This document shows, one piece after another, positions 22,283 to 32,348 of a stretch of DNA of 64,000 nt. Numbering within the stretch: position 1 is the first letter of the stretch; every line of letters starts with the position of its first letter. The translations under genes were made by a program, and so were the position numbers. A model generated the notes under the pieces. The model did not search any database. It was not told the origin of the DNA and saw only the letters and a list, made by a program, of their open reading frames with translations. The stretch lies in assembly GCA_014529385.2 (NCBI GenBank), contig CM043947.1, positions 104,373,811 to 104,437,810 on the forward strand, given 5' to 3'. This stretch comes from Adiantum capillus-veneris (Eukaryota; Streptophyta; Polypodiopsida; Polypodiales; Pteridaceae).

Positions 22283-23197
22283 TTAATCTCTCCAATAAGG
22301 ATTCAATACAACCCTAGAGGCTTTAGACAGCAAGGGGGACAAGTGAGAGATGGAGTATTTGGTTAATTCACCCCATTCCAGTTCCCCTTTAGCTCTATTG
22401 CATTTTCGCACCAGCTCTCTTGTGATTCCACTCAGTCTTACGCTACCCCATCCTGGGGCTAAAAGTTTGTTGTGTACTTTGATCCCTTTCCACGAACCAC
22501 CTTCTGAGAACAGTTTTGTATTATCAATCATATCCTTGGTCATGATAGCCCAAGCATGGTCTTGATTTGTGATCGACACCACAAACTTCAACATGCACAA
22601 GAAGGTTTAGAATTCCAAGGTCACCTGGAGCCAACGGACGAGAAACACCTCCCATTGCCACGACGATGAGGCTTTAGAGTTATTCCTCCATAAGAATCTT
22701 TTTATTGGTTTCAAAAACTCCTTCCAACTACATTTGGCTATTTTAAGGAGCGGGTTGTTCAAGGCATATACATAAATGAATTGATTACTTTGACCAGACT
22801 CTGGAAGGGAAGCAACACATACTCCCACCTTCTCATTTTTCTTTGAATCTTCTCAAGGACCCACTGGAACCTTTGGTTGTGAGTGATGTCCACCCCTAAG
22901 GGGGCCCCCGAATGCCTGAAAATCCTACCTTTAGACACAATCTCCCGAGATCAGACTGATGGGTCAAATAAGTCATTTTTCGTCAGAGAGATCATTATAG
23001 ACTTCTCAATACTACCCTTCGACCCAGAAGCCACATCAAATGTTTGCACAATCTCAAGGGCCTTCCTGAGCACCTTAGGGTAGGCTTTCAAGAAAAGGAG
23101 GGAGTCGTCTGCGAGCATCTTGGCCAGTAGCTATTCGTTATCAGAAAATGTAACCCATGAATTTTCCCGCGCTCAGCAGAAACTTCGAGCATTGTTA
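22283..23197 (-). pseudogene. LINE region between RT and zf-RVT
   Basis: Broken frames continue the LINE polyprotein after RT: the active-site segment MLADDSLLFL (Leu-Ala-Asp-Asp in place of Tyr/Phe-Ala-Asp-Asp) near 23095-23125, SIEKSIMISL at about 22990, then WKGIKVHNKLLAPGWGSVRL in 22283-22600. It is unsuitable for translation. Confidence 0.6.
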
Positions 23198-24309
23198 CTA
23201 GAGAATGTGAACCAATATTGAACAAAGAGAAGAGGGGCCAGGGGGACATCCTTGCTTGATCGATCTTTTGGCTTCAAAGGAGCCCAGAATTCTATCATTA
23301 AACAAGAGCTCAAATTGGCTACTCGTACTCAGTGTGTGTATAAGCTGACAGAGGCGTGGCCCATAGCCCAATGCTTTCATAACATCTTCAATGAAGGACC
23401 ACACAATCCTATCATAAGCCTTGTTTAGATCTAGCTCAAGCAGAATGCACTCTTTCTTTGTGAAGGTTGCATACTCAGTGCCAACCATTGTTGTCAGGAT
23501 GTTGTCACATATTGACCTTCCTTTGATAAACCTGCGCTGATGATGAAGGGAGATGACACTATCAAGGAGGGGGGCCATTCTAAGAGCAACTGCCTTGGCA
23601 ATGATCTTGTATGCCACAAACATCATAGTTATGGGATGCCAATGCTTAGGCTGCGGGCATCAGACTTGTTTTGGGATAGGCTTGATAAGCCCTCTTTTCA
23701 CATTGGCATCCAAGGACCCCTTGACCAACGCCTGGTTAGCCATCCACGTGACCGGGACCTTAAGGTCCTCCCAGAACTCCCTGAAGAATTCAGTCATCAG
23801 CCCATCCCAACTAGGGGATTTCTCCTTGCCAAGATCTTGCAATGCCCGCGAGCATTTTTCTTTAGAAAAGGCCATCTCAAGATGATTGGGCGATTTTCCT
23901 GTTGACACTCTCGATCAAGGTCGCTCTGGCTTCATCCACTTCTTGAGAGCGGGTCTCCGGTTGGCCAATGGTTTGGCTGAGGTGATCCAGCATCATCTTA
24001 GCCATAACGTCTTGGTCTTGCGTAGCATTCCCATTCTCATCTGTGAGCGAGTGGATGGAGCCGCAACTCTTCTTCATCTTTAGGCCCTAAAAAATGTGCT
24101 TGATTTGCGGCCTCTGGATAGAGGAAGGTCTCCCTGGATATCAATCTCACCCTCTTGACCTCCTGGAGTTGTAGCTCATCTAGATTGTCTTTCGCCTCCA
24201 GCCACATTTTGTGTTTTTCTTCAGAGGCTAGCCTAGAAGCTTTTTTGAATGTCAGACTAGTAACCTCGTCTTCAATCTGCTTCAAGTGCTCTTCTCGTGC
24301 CTTCTTCAC
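23198..24309 (-). pseudogene. LINE reverse transcriptase (RVT_1)
   Basis: The RT fingers and palm appear in order: SPSWDGLMTEFFREFWEDLK, KGLIKPIPK-type segment (RGLIKPIPKQV), then AYKIIAKAVALRMAPLLDSV, QRRFIKGRSICDNILTTM, LELDLNKAYDRIVWSFIED (catalytic Asp) and KRSIKQGCPPG. The upstream 24037-24309 segment is a charged helical linker. Frame changes at about 23640, 23880 and 24070. It would copy its own RNA at a nicked target. Confidence 0.9.
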
Positions 24310-24360
24310 GAGATAGCCTGAGCTCTTGATTGCTTTTTGGATATTTCGAGCTTATCTTTT

Positions 24361-25270
24361 TGATGCATTTGACGAATGTGCACCTCTCTTTATTTGTGTC
24401 AAAATTGCAGCCTTATAAACCCCACTGCTCTCACTTCCAGTTCCATTAATACTCCCTAGGAATTAGTCCTAAGGTTGCATGGTCCCAATTAATAGCTTAG
24501 GTCATGAAATACACTTAAAGGGTTGTCAATGGCTTAAAGCTAGAAAAAAAGTGATAATTTTATGAGGCTTGTAAGGCTGTTAGACTGATATTGGATGCTT
24601 GCACCAGGGTTAGAAAAACACATTTTTCCTTAGTGGTGAAAATAAGGGCAAACTTGAAATTCTCCCAGTTGTTAGGTCACAAATTGAAGCTTTTTCTGGT
24701 AATTATGCTAAAACTTGTGTAAATTTCCTAGTTTTCTTAAAGACAAGCTAAAAATCTAACTGAGATTTTACAATCTTAGTCGATTAAGTACACACACAAA
24801 GCATCCAATTTCCCTAGTGATGACCTTTGGACACAACCTTTGAATTTTGGAACCTTAGCATTTTGGAAGTCTTAATGGGCTGAACCTTAGTGTCCTTTAA
24901 GCCCATTGTTGCACCTTGCTCTTTTGCAGATGGCCCCCCTTTGGATCCCTATTTTCCCTCCTTTGTATCCCTGCTGTGGCCAGTCTGCCAGCTTAACCAA
25001 TATTCGAACTTTTTCTTCCCAGGCACTTTCCCATATTAAATGATCAGTTTAACAATAGAAGGTAGACAAAACTTGAACCACTGCTACATTGCATGGTGCA
25101 GAATTAAAACAATACATTGCGCACTGGGGTATACAATAAAAGACGCTTATATTGAAATTCTTCCCAATACAATGCATAGAGTGGGATATAGAATCAAAAG
25201 ACGCTTGTATTCAAATTCTTCCCAATCTTGGAGTTCCGTAAATACAAAAAGGTTGATGCCTAATTACAAG
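24361..25270. other. No gene; tandem 58-bp repeat near 25121-25230
   Basis: AT-rich DNA beyond the LINE and downstream of the H3-like pseudogene. A unit of about 58 bp containing AAAGACGCTT and AAATTCTTCCCAAT is present twice at 25121-25230. No open frame of interest. Confidence 0.5.
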
Positions 25271-26133
25271 CTACTCCTCATGGCGCAAACGGCGAGCAAG
25301 CTGCATATCCTTGGGCATAATGGTTACACGCTTTGCATGGATGGCACAGAGGTTAGAATCCTCGAATATGCCAGTTAAATACTGCTCTGCTGCCTCTTGG
25401 ACTGCCTCTATGGCCACGGCGCCCATCCGAAACTGAGTGTTGTACAATTGCAAAACCTCCCTGCATAGCCTTGCAAAAGGGGCCCTCCGAATCAAGAGCT
25501 CGGTGCTATTTTGATAGTTTCAAATCTCCGCAAAATCACGGCTGCACTTTCGTACGTTCTGAGGTCGACGTGGAGGTGCATTTTTGGCACGAGTCGGGGC
25601 AGCTTGCTTCCTCTTCTTGTAGACAATGCTCTTTCTCTTTTTTTCTGCACAGGCACTTCCAACACCTCATAATCGGATTCCACCCACTCTCCATCTGATT
25701 CGTGCTCTTCACTATCTACTGGATGTGATGGTGTAGGTCCACTCCCTTTAGGAAGTGTCTTACCCCCAATAGACATGTGAGCCTGATAAGTTTGTATTTG
25801 GACGCCAACCCATGGGGCATCTTCATCCGTTTGTGTCTCTTCGGAGCCTTCTGATGGATGCTTTTGGATGTTTGTTTCTTTGCCCTGGTAGCTCTCATCC
25901 TCCCCGTTGCCATCAGAATCGTTGGAGTCCGATGAATAGACAACAAGACGATGCTTCCGTCTCTCTTTTGCTGCTGTAGAGGATTGGCCATGCTGATTTG
26001 AAGCTCCAGCTTCTTCTGTGTGGACTTCACCTTGAGCTTGTGAAGTTCCAGCTTCTGTTGCTGTACCTTTGAGTCGTTGGCCATCCGGCCCCTCTGGATA
26101 TGCAATCCTAGCCGTTTTTTTTGTTCATGCCAT
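25271..26133 (-). pseudogene. Histone H3-like (CenH3-like features) with long acidic tail, two exons
   Basis: The two-exon model is 26133-25764 plus 25644-25271, joined by a 119-bp GT-AG intron that restores one frame of 247 residues (H3: 136). The start reads MA-stop-TKKTAR, matching MARTKQTAR with Arg2 CGA changed to TGA. The tail is then Ser/Asp/Glu-rich (SSDSNDSDG, SEGSEETQTDED), and exon 2 opens with a basic run (EKKRKS, YKKRKQ). The histone fold follows: AEI[16 protein letters not shown] (again Arg to TGA, at 25520), [39 protein letters not shown] and MQLARRL. APF, QEAAE and KDMQLARR are CenH3-like, but loop 1 has the H3 length and lacks the CenH3 Trp. In chromatin it would replace H3 in the nucleosome. 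Two CpG-to-TpG stops mark it as a pseudogene. Confidence 0.85.
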
Positions 26134-26177
26134 GGTTGCACCTAGTAGGGAAGATGACAAAATGAGCCCCTTCAATC

Positions 26178-26185
26178 TTTAAATA
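26178..26185 (-). promoter_or_regulatory. TATA-like box upstream of the H3-like start
   Basis: TATTTAAA on the minus strand lies about 45 bp upstream of the ATG at 26133. Position and sequence fit a TATA box with a short 5' leader; no transcript evidence is available. Confidence 0.4.
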
Positions 26186-26357
26186 GGTTTTTTTGAGATT
26201 TGGGCCCTTTCACACTATGCGGCCAATTGAGTGAAACTCAAATAAAGCAATTGAATTCAACAACTAAACCAGGATCATGCGGACGGCTGACGCGACGCCC
26301 AAACGTTGCCTTTTCGATATTTAGTTGCACGCCAAGCTTCGTGGCCGAGAGGGACGC

Positions 26358-29151
26358 TCACGAGCGTTTCCACTTCTCGGATGCTGCAGTACGGGAAGTG
26401 TTGCGTAACTGCTTTGCTAACATCGATTCTCTAGCTTTCTCAATAGTACGAGTTCTCCCAAAGGTGTGCCTAAAAAACCAAATAAACATCTCTTGGAGGT
26501 AGCTGGAGTGTGAACTACCACCACCATGCCGAGTATTCTTGAAGTAGACTCCTTTTGCTCGATAGTGGGACTTCTCCATGCCTTGTGTACTCCATATATC
26601 AAGCGAACCATAGCGGTTCATGAAGTATGCACCATGCGCATAGAGAATGTGCTAAAACAACCAAAAAGGAGATAAGCGAATAGAAAAGTTACATTTTCAA
26701 ACATTGCATATGTATTAAGTCCGTTAAAACAAACCATGTAGTGTGTAATCTTGCTTTCAGACCATACGTCCTTAGCGGCCTTTGTGAATTCATAAAGCAC
26801 CTTCTTGAACTCCTCTCGCTGCTCAACGGTGGTGCTTGAAAGATTCATCAATTGCACAACCTTTTGAAAGGATGACCATACTAGCTTGCGTTGGTTAGCA
26901 ACCTCCACATTGGGATCTTTGTCCGTCGTGCATGAACACAAATCTTTCCACAACTCCCACCGCTTCTCACTTGCTAGAGCGATACTTGCCTTGGATACCT
27001 GCATTGGAGACTTTGATATCTTCTTGAAAAATCGACGTGCTTTGGCTCCATTCATGGAAACCTTCTATGCCACCTCATATGTCTTCTCCCTACAAGTCTC
27101 TGCTACAATGTTCACCCTTGATCGGTGACATCCAATCTCATTAAGGAGCGTCTCCACCCTCTGCAAGGAGTCTTTTGACCGTTGAAGGGGCTTCATTGTG
27201 AAAGCATAATCAATGTGATGCTTTAAGATCCTATCAAATATTCACATAAACGCATGCAATGTGCAAAAGTGAACATTGTTGAGGGAGAAGGGAATTATGG
27301 GGTTCCACCCAAGATCTTTGCTATCCCTATTGGGTACCTGCAGCATATCACATGAAAGAACCGAACTTTGCCACTCCCTATTTATATGGTCATCATTATC
27401 ATCGTCCTGACCTTCCACTTGAGTTTCTCGACTTGTCTTGTACCCTTTCGTGCAGAATGGACAGGGAAGTAAAGAATTTGCACCTTGTTTGCATCCAAGC
27501 ATGCACTTTATGGTCTTTAGATCACCACCTAAATGCCATTCAACATCAAACTCCCCACGTCCTGGAACCATGAGCTTCTCACCGTTTATTTGAGCTTTAA
27601 TGACCTCTGTGACCCATGGGATTCTACTGAAAATCCATGCAAGGACTTCATGTGTCTCTTTCGGAACTTCAATTGCACCAAGCCACCATATATCCTTCTC
27701 TGATTGCACACTAAAAGAGGGCTTTGTCTCTTCACTCGAACCGCAAGATTGCTTGGCATAAGCTAGGGCTTCATTCATAAGCGTGATGCTCATTCTCTCC
27801 AACTTTCTCCCTTTAACAATTACACACTCATCCAACTTCAGCACCAACACAAGCTTGCCTTCAAGAACTGCCAACAACATAAAGCCTCAGAATGCATGTT
27901 ATGACACATCATAGAGCATGTAGGCAACTCTAAACTAACCTGCATCACTCAAATTGTAGAAAATAGCCATGGACTGCTGCAATCGTATCAAGCCTACAAA
28001 GATATTGTTGAATTTGGTGTAAACAAACCCTTCGGTCCGCAACACACTGTTAGAAACAGCACCGCTTCCCTTCCCGCGGCCCTTCCTTCCTTGTGATTTG
28101 CTACGAAGAGGCTGAAGAGGCATCGTGTCTTCAATATACAAGTAGTCCCCTAATCGGTGAACAACATCTTCATTTGACACCTTCTTGGCAATCTTCACTC
28201 TGTGAGGAAGTGGGAATAGGTTTTTCGTGACTCCTCGACTTCTTAATGCATCTTTTAACACTTGATGTATTGCTTGATAGCCCTTGGTACTAATCCCAAT
28301 TGCATCACAAATATCCTGAACATCTAGATCAGTGACAATATTAGAAAAATCTCTAAGAACTCTCTTAGTGATTGCGTCTTTCAAGTGTTTTTCCTCTGGA
28401 GCATCAAGCATCCCAATAAAATCCTCTTTGTTGAAACAAGAACGAAGTAAAGTAGCCCTAGCTGACACATTCTCGCCACCGCACGTTTCTTGGACGAAGT
28501 TCCTATTGCCCAAAACAACAATGATGAGCCGTATTAAACTTAAACAACATGAGGGATAGAACATGTTACCTCATAGCTGTCACCCTTCGTTTTCTTGCAC
28601 CTCCACGTGGTGCAAGAGTCTGAATTTTGGACAACTCTCGTTTCCTCACCCTACCTCCCATGGCAGTACTCTTCATGTGTGAAAGAGTATCCTCAAGCTT
28701 TTTAATTACATTTTCCTTGGTTGTGATGGTGCTCTTTGCCTCCTCAAGCGCACTAGTAGGCTGTTTACATCTGAGCTTGAAGATTGTGGAAACTCCCATT
28801 GAGCAACTGCCAATGACGCAAGTAGATCTCGGACCGCGCAATCTCGTGTTTGTTGAGTCTCTTGCAGTAGCCCAAAAAACCTTGCTCTCCATTTCCAACG
28901 TATTGCAACAGTGATGGAATGTTTTTAAAAGACGGATGAACATTGAGAGAAGGATCCTTTGGATACAAGCATCCGTCTGTCCAGAGATCCACATTCTTCT
29001 CCCCTTGAGCGCGGCGTTCGTTGGCTGAAGGTAATGTACCCAAGCATGTTTTATTTGTCGGAACATACTCTTGAGGTAGGCGTAGGAAAAGCCCTGGAGA
29101 CCTACCACATGAAGAGCTTGCTGGGACATTGGTCACGTCGTCAAGAGGCAT
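26358..29151 (-). pseudogene. Four-exon pseudogene of an uncharacterised transposase-like family
   Basis: The exons are 29151-28570, 28502-27940, 27867-26693 and 26651-26358. The introns of 67, 72 and 41 bp all have GT-AG ends and keep phase, giving about 870 residues. Exon 1 holds a coiled coil (SALEEAKSTITTKENVIKKL). Exon 3 has VLKLDECVIVKG, WHLGGDLKTIKCMLG, a CPFC pair and NVHFCTLHAFM; exon 4 has HILYAHGAYFMNRYGSLDIW and STQGMEKSH. Asp (KLDE), Asp (GGD) and Glu (GMEK) could form an RNase H-fold DDE triad with a zinc insertion, which is inference. I know similar unnamed proteins from animals and other eukaryotes only in outline. Defects: a frameshift near 28760, TGA at 27242 (expected Arg) and TAG at 27065 (expected Gln), both fitting C to T changes. 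Confidence 0.65.
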
Positions 29152-29153
29152 TG

Positions 29154-29237
29154 TAGGATGGAGAGATGGAGCTTGAAGGATGGAGAGATAGAGCTTGTAG
29201 GATGGAGAGATGGAGCTTGAAGGATGGAGAGATGGGT
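29154..29237. repeat. 22-bp minisatellite, about 3.5 units
   Basis: GGATGGAGAGATGGAGCTTG plus two bases repeats in direct order with small changes, just upstream of the transposase-like start. Confidence 0.85.
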
Positions 29238-29762
29238 ACGTAGGTGCAGGTGCAAGGGGGATGGGTGTAGGAGAGGAGCTTAGATTAAGAGAGAGAGTTT
29301 TCAATTTTGGGGGGAATTTTCTAAAAGTTTGGATGGAGTCAAAAAATGTTGAATTTTGAGTAATTTAACTTAAAAAACTTTTTTTTTATTATGTGTATAT
29401 GTTGGGGGTACTTTTTAGGGGGGAATAGAGTTTTTTTCAAAGTTTTTGAAAAAAGTCATTTTTTTGACCTCTTTGACCCACGGATTTGCTTAGGTGACAT
29501 GGGAGAGTTAAGAGACCACTTACAAGTTGGCCAAAAAGGCAGAGAGAGAAGACCCCCTACCCCCCTACTTTTCAAATGGTTTACCCCCCCCTTCCCTACT
29601 TTTTAAATGGTTACCCCCCCCTTCCCCCTACCTTTTTAGGGGTCAAAGGTGGAGGAGACCCTACCAAAATAGCCCCATTCAAAGCCTTTGTCCCCCTTAA
29701 TCTTGGCAGGCTTCCTTTAAATTAGGGATTCTTACAAGGCCCATGGAGAGTCCATTTTTTTC
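29238..29762. other. No gene; C-rich tract
   Basis: Contains runs of C at 29550-29640 (GGTTTACCCCCCC and GGTTACCCCCCCC, a short tandem unit). On the minus strand these purine runs follow the Gypsy-B integrase and could derive from its polypurine region, but no LTR matching 39991-40710 follows. Confidence 0.4.
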
Positions 29763-31489
29763 CTAATGTCTTGCACCTATGTCAATTAATGCTCGTTGAT
29801 ACCTGCCATGTGGGAGTTTGACATTGATGCGAACATCACTTCCTGTTTGCCATTGCTCATCAGTTTGAATGATAGATATAGGAATTCTAGCCGTGTCCGC
29901 TGTTGTAGGATGTCCTTGTTGTTGGAATGCTTGTTTTCTTTTTAAAATCTTGACTTTGACCTCCTCCTGCGCTTGAGCTTTTGTTTCTTTTGATGTGATC
30001 TTGCGTTCCTTTGCAGCGTGTATTTTGGCAAGCGTCTCTGTGGTTAGTGGCAAGTTGTATTTCTTTAGTCTGCAACCACTAATCCAGTTAGGAATTTCCT
30101 CTCCCTCTAATGTCGCAAGTTTGATGGCACCGCTAGATGATATATCGTGAATCACGTAGGGTCCATTTCCTTGCTTTTTGAGTTTTCGGGAATGTTGTTT
30201 TAGGGTATACATTAAAACGTAATCCCCAGTAGGAAATTCCTTGCTGATTACATGCTGATCAAAGAATGATTTCATGTTTTGTTTTTGTGCGTAGATTGAC
30301 GCAATGGCTCTCAATCTAGTTTCATCCATTTTTTCTAGGACACCTATCTGATTGGATAATTCATGGCCCGTCCACTCTAATTGTTTAGCAACTCGAAGTG
30401 TGGGAATAAGGAATTCAAGTGGCAAAATCGCTTGCATTCCATAAACCATGTTGAATGGAGTCGTTCCGATGGATGTTTTGCAAGCTACTCGATACGCCCA
30501 TAAAGTTGAATGCAGCGTTTGATCCCAATCAGCTCTTGATTCGCCGACAATTTTGGTGAGAATTGTCACTAAAATTTTATTCGTACTTTCTGCTTGGCCG
30601 TTCGCTTGTGGGTGATAGGGGGCGGATTTCCTATGAATCACCATGAATTCATCCAGTAGGAATTCGATCACTTCATTGATGAAGTGAGTGCCTCTATCGC
30701 TCACGAGCTCAATTGGTAAGCCATATATCGTGAAAATGTTCTCGTATGAAAACTGTGCTATCGTTTTTGCATCATTTCTTGCTGTTGCTTTGGATTCCAC
30801 CCATTTTGTTAGATAATCTGTTGCCACTATAATGTACTGAGCGTGCGTTTTATACCCCGGAGGTGCTATCGGTCCTACAAAATCTATTCCCCATTTCGCA
30901 AATGCTCTTGCCCCCATTATTGGCCTTAAGGGAATATCGTCTCGCACTCTCGGAATTTTTGTTTTCTTGCACTCATCACATCGTTTGACAAACTCTTCAG
31001 CATCCATGAATAGTGTAGGCCACCATATGCCCGCAATAAGAATTGCTTTGGCGGTTTTATCAGCTGAGAAATGTCCACCCACTTGTCCGTTGTGTGCTTG
31101 CTCTAAGATAGGAATGTATTCCTCTTTAGTCGCGTACATTCTCAATTGATGGTCCTTTCCCCTCTTGTAAAGAGCGTCCTCAATCAGTACATAGTTTTCT
31201 GCCTCTTTGATGATTGTTTTGATTCGCGATCTGCTCATCCCCTCAAGAAGTATCCTAGTGGTGAGGTATTCAACGATGTAGTTACTCCATCGGGTGCTAC
31301 GGACATTCTGAATAGAGTTGCGTGTTCTATTGGCTTTTGAAGTGTGCATTTAACATAAGATTTGACATGCATGTGAACACTATGTTGCATTTTTGGCCAA
31401 TACACACCTATTCTCATCAATCTCTGGTACATCTGTGCATGCCCATTGTGAATCCCCGTTGTTTGTACATGAGCCTGGTTTAGGTACAA
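29763..31489 (-). pseudogene. Gypsy-B integrase with duplicated HHCC-like region
   Basis: The main frame (29763-31349) holds the HHCC zinc domain (AHNGQVGGHFSADKTAKAI...CDECKK), the core with WGIDFVGPI, VSDRGTHF and GQAESTNK (intact D, D, E) and a GNGPYVIHDI module. Just upstream, in another frame (31235-31489), is a related segment, HNGHAQMYQRLMRIGVYWP...KSYVKCTLQKP, with His-His-Cys and Gln where the last Cys should be. The tail beyond the core is long and Lys/Gln-rich (KERKITSKETKAQAQEE). One frame change separates the two HHCC regions. The enzyme would insert element cDNA. Confidence 0.85.
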
Positions 31490-32348
31490 TTCCCGTTCGT
31501 CGGGTTCTACAACTGCTCGCTAACATTACCAATGATCTGGATGCTGCAATGGTAGATGGTTGGCTTGTCATATTCAAAGACCCGATAGTTAGCAAAGGAA
31601 TTAAGTCCTCGCTCCATCTTGGAACCATTTCTATGTTGAAAAGATATGCATCTGGCAGATCATCATCAACTCCTACAGGGTTTTCTCCATGCATCATTCT
31701 AGATAAATGGTCAGCTCTTTGGTGTGTAGTGCCTTTCTTGACCACTACTCTGAAATCAAACTCAAGTAGTATGATGAACCATCGAACAATCCTTCCCGTA
31801 CTGCAAGGTTTATTCACTAAGTACAGCAGTGCTTCGTGATCAACGAAGAATACAAATTTATTGGAAAGTAAGTAGTGTCTAAACTTTTTCACCGCATAGA
31901 CCATACCTAATCCCTCCCTCTCAGTTTTTGTGTAATTCCTCTCTGCATTGTTCAATTGTCTATTGGAGTAACTTATTGGAAAATCCATGTTGTTCTCTCC
32001 AGGTTGTGCAAGTATACATCCTATTGCATACGTTGATGCATCCACATGAATGTGAAAGATCTTTTCCCAATCCGTAGCTTTCAATATTGAAGCGGAAAAT
32101 AATCTCTGCTTCAACGTTTGAAAAGCTGCTTCACATTCTTCTATCCACTCAAATTTAGTTATCAGCGCGTAAAGTGGTTTTGCAATTATAGTGTATGAGT
32201 AGATAAATCTTGGATAATATCCACAATGACCCATAAACGCCTGTACCTCCTTTACCCTCACTGGTCGTGGTAGATCAACAATGACGTTGATCTTCTCCAT
32301 GTCTGTCGAAATCCCGTTTTTGGACACTATATGGCCCAATATTTTTCC
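31380..32348 (-). pseudogene. Gypsy-B RT thumb and RNase H
   Basis: GHIVSKNGISTDMEKI and VQAFMGHCGYYPRFI are the RT connection. RNase H follows with FHIHVDASTYAIGCILAQ (catalytic Asp), YTKTEREGLGMVYAVKKFRH (Glu) and FFVDHEALLYLV (Asp). GTTHQRADHLSRM ends the domain in the usual way. A stop or frame change at 32340-32348 separates it from the 788-residue frame. Confidence 0.9.

Larger units (their letters stand above)
21254..24347 (-). mobile_element. L1-type LINE, 5'-truncated
   Basis: The block is flanked by GAGCTTATCTTTT at 21241-21253 and at 24348-24360, a target-site duplication. Read on the minus strand it carries an RT, a downstream region and a zf-RVT motif, then a 3' end duplicated in tandem. 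The endonuclease domain expected upstream of RT is absent, as in 5'-truncated LINE copies. Many stops show it is inactive. Confidence 0.85.

Noticed and set aside
23540-23905. Plus-strand frames of 110-121 codons
   Set aside because: They are antisense shadows of the LINE RT.
25271-26133. Calling the H3-like gene a canonical CenH3
   Set aside because: APF, QEAAE and KDMQLARR fit CenH3, but loop 1 has H3 length and no Trp, and the tail is unlike known ones. It is left as H3-like.
29550-29640. Gypsy-B polypurine tract and 3' LTR
   Set aside because: Purine runs exist on the minus strand, but no sequence matching the 39991-40710 LTR follows, so the 3' LTR is not called.
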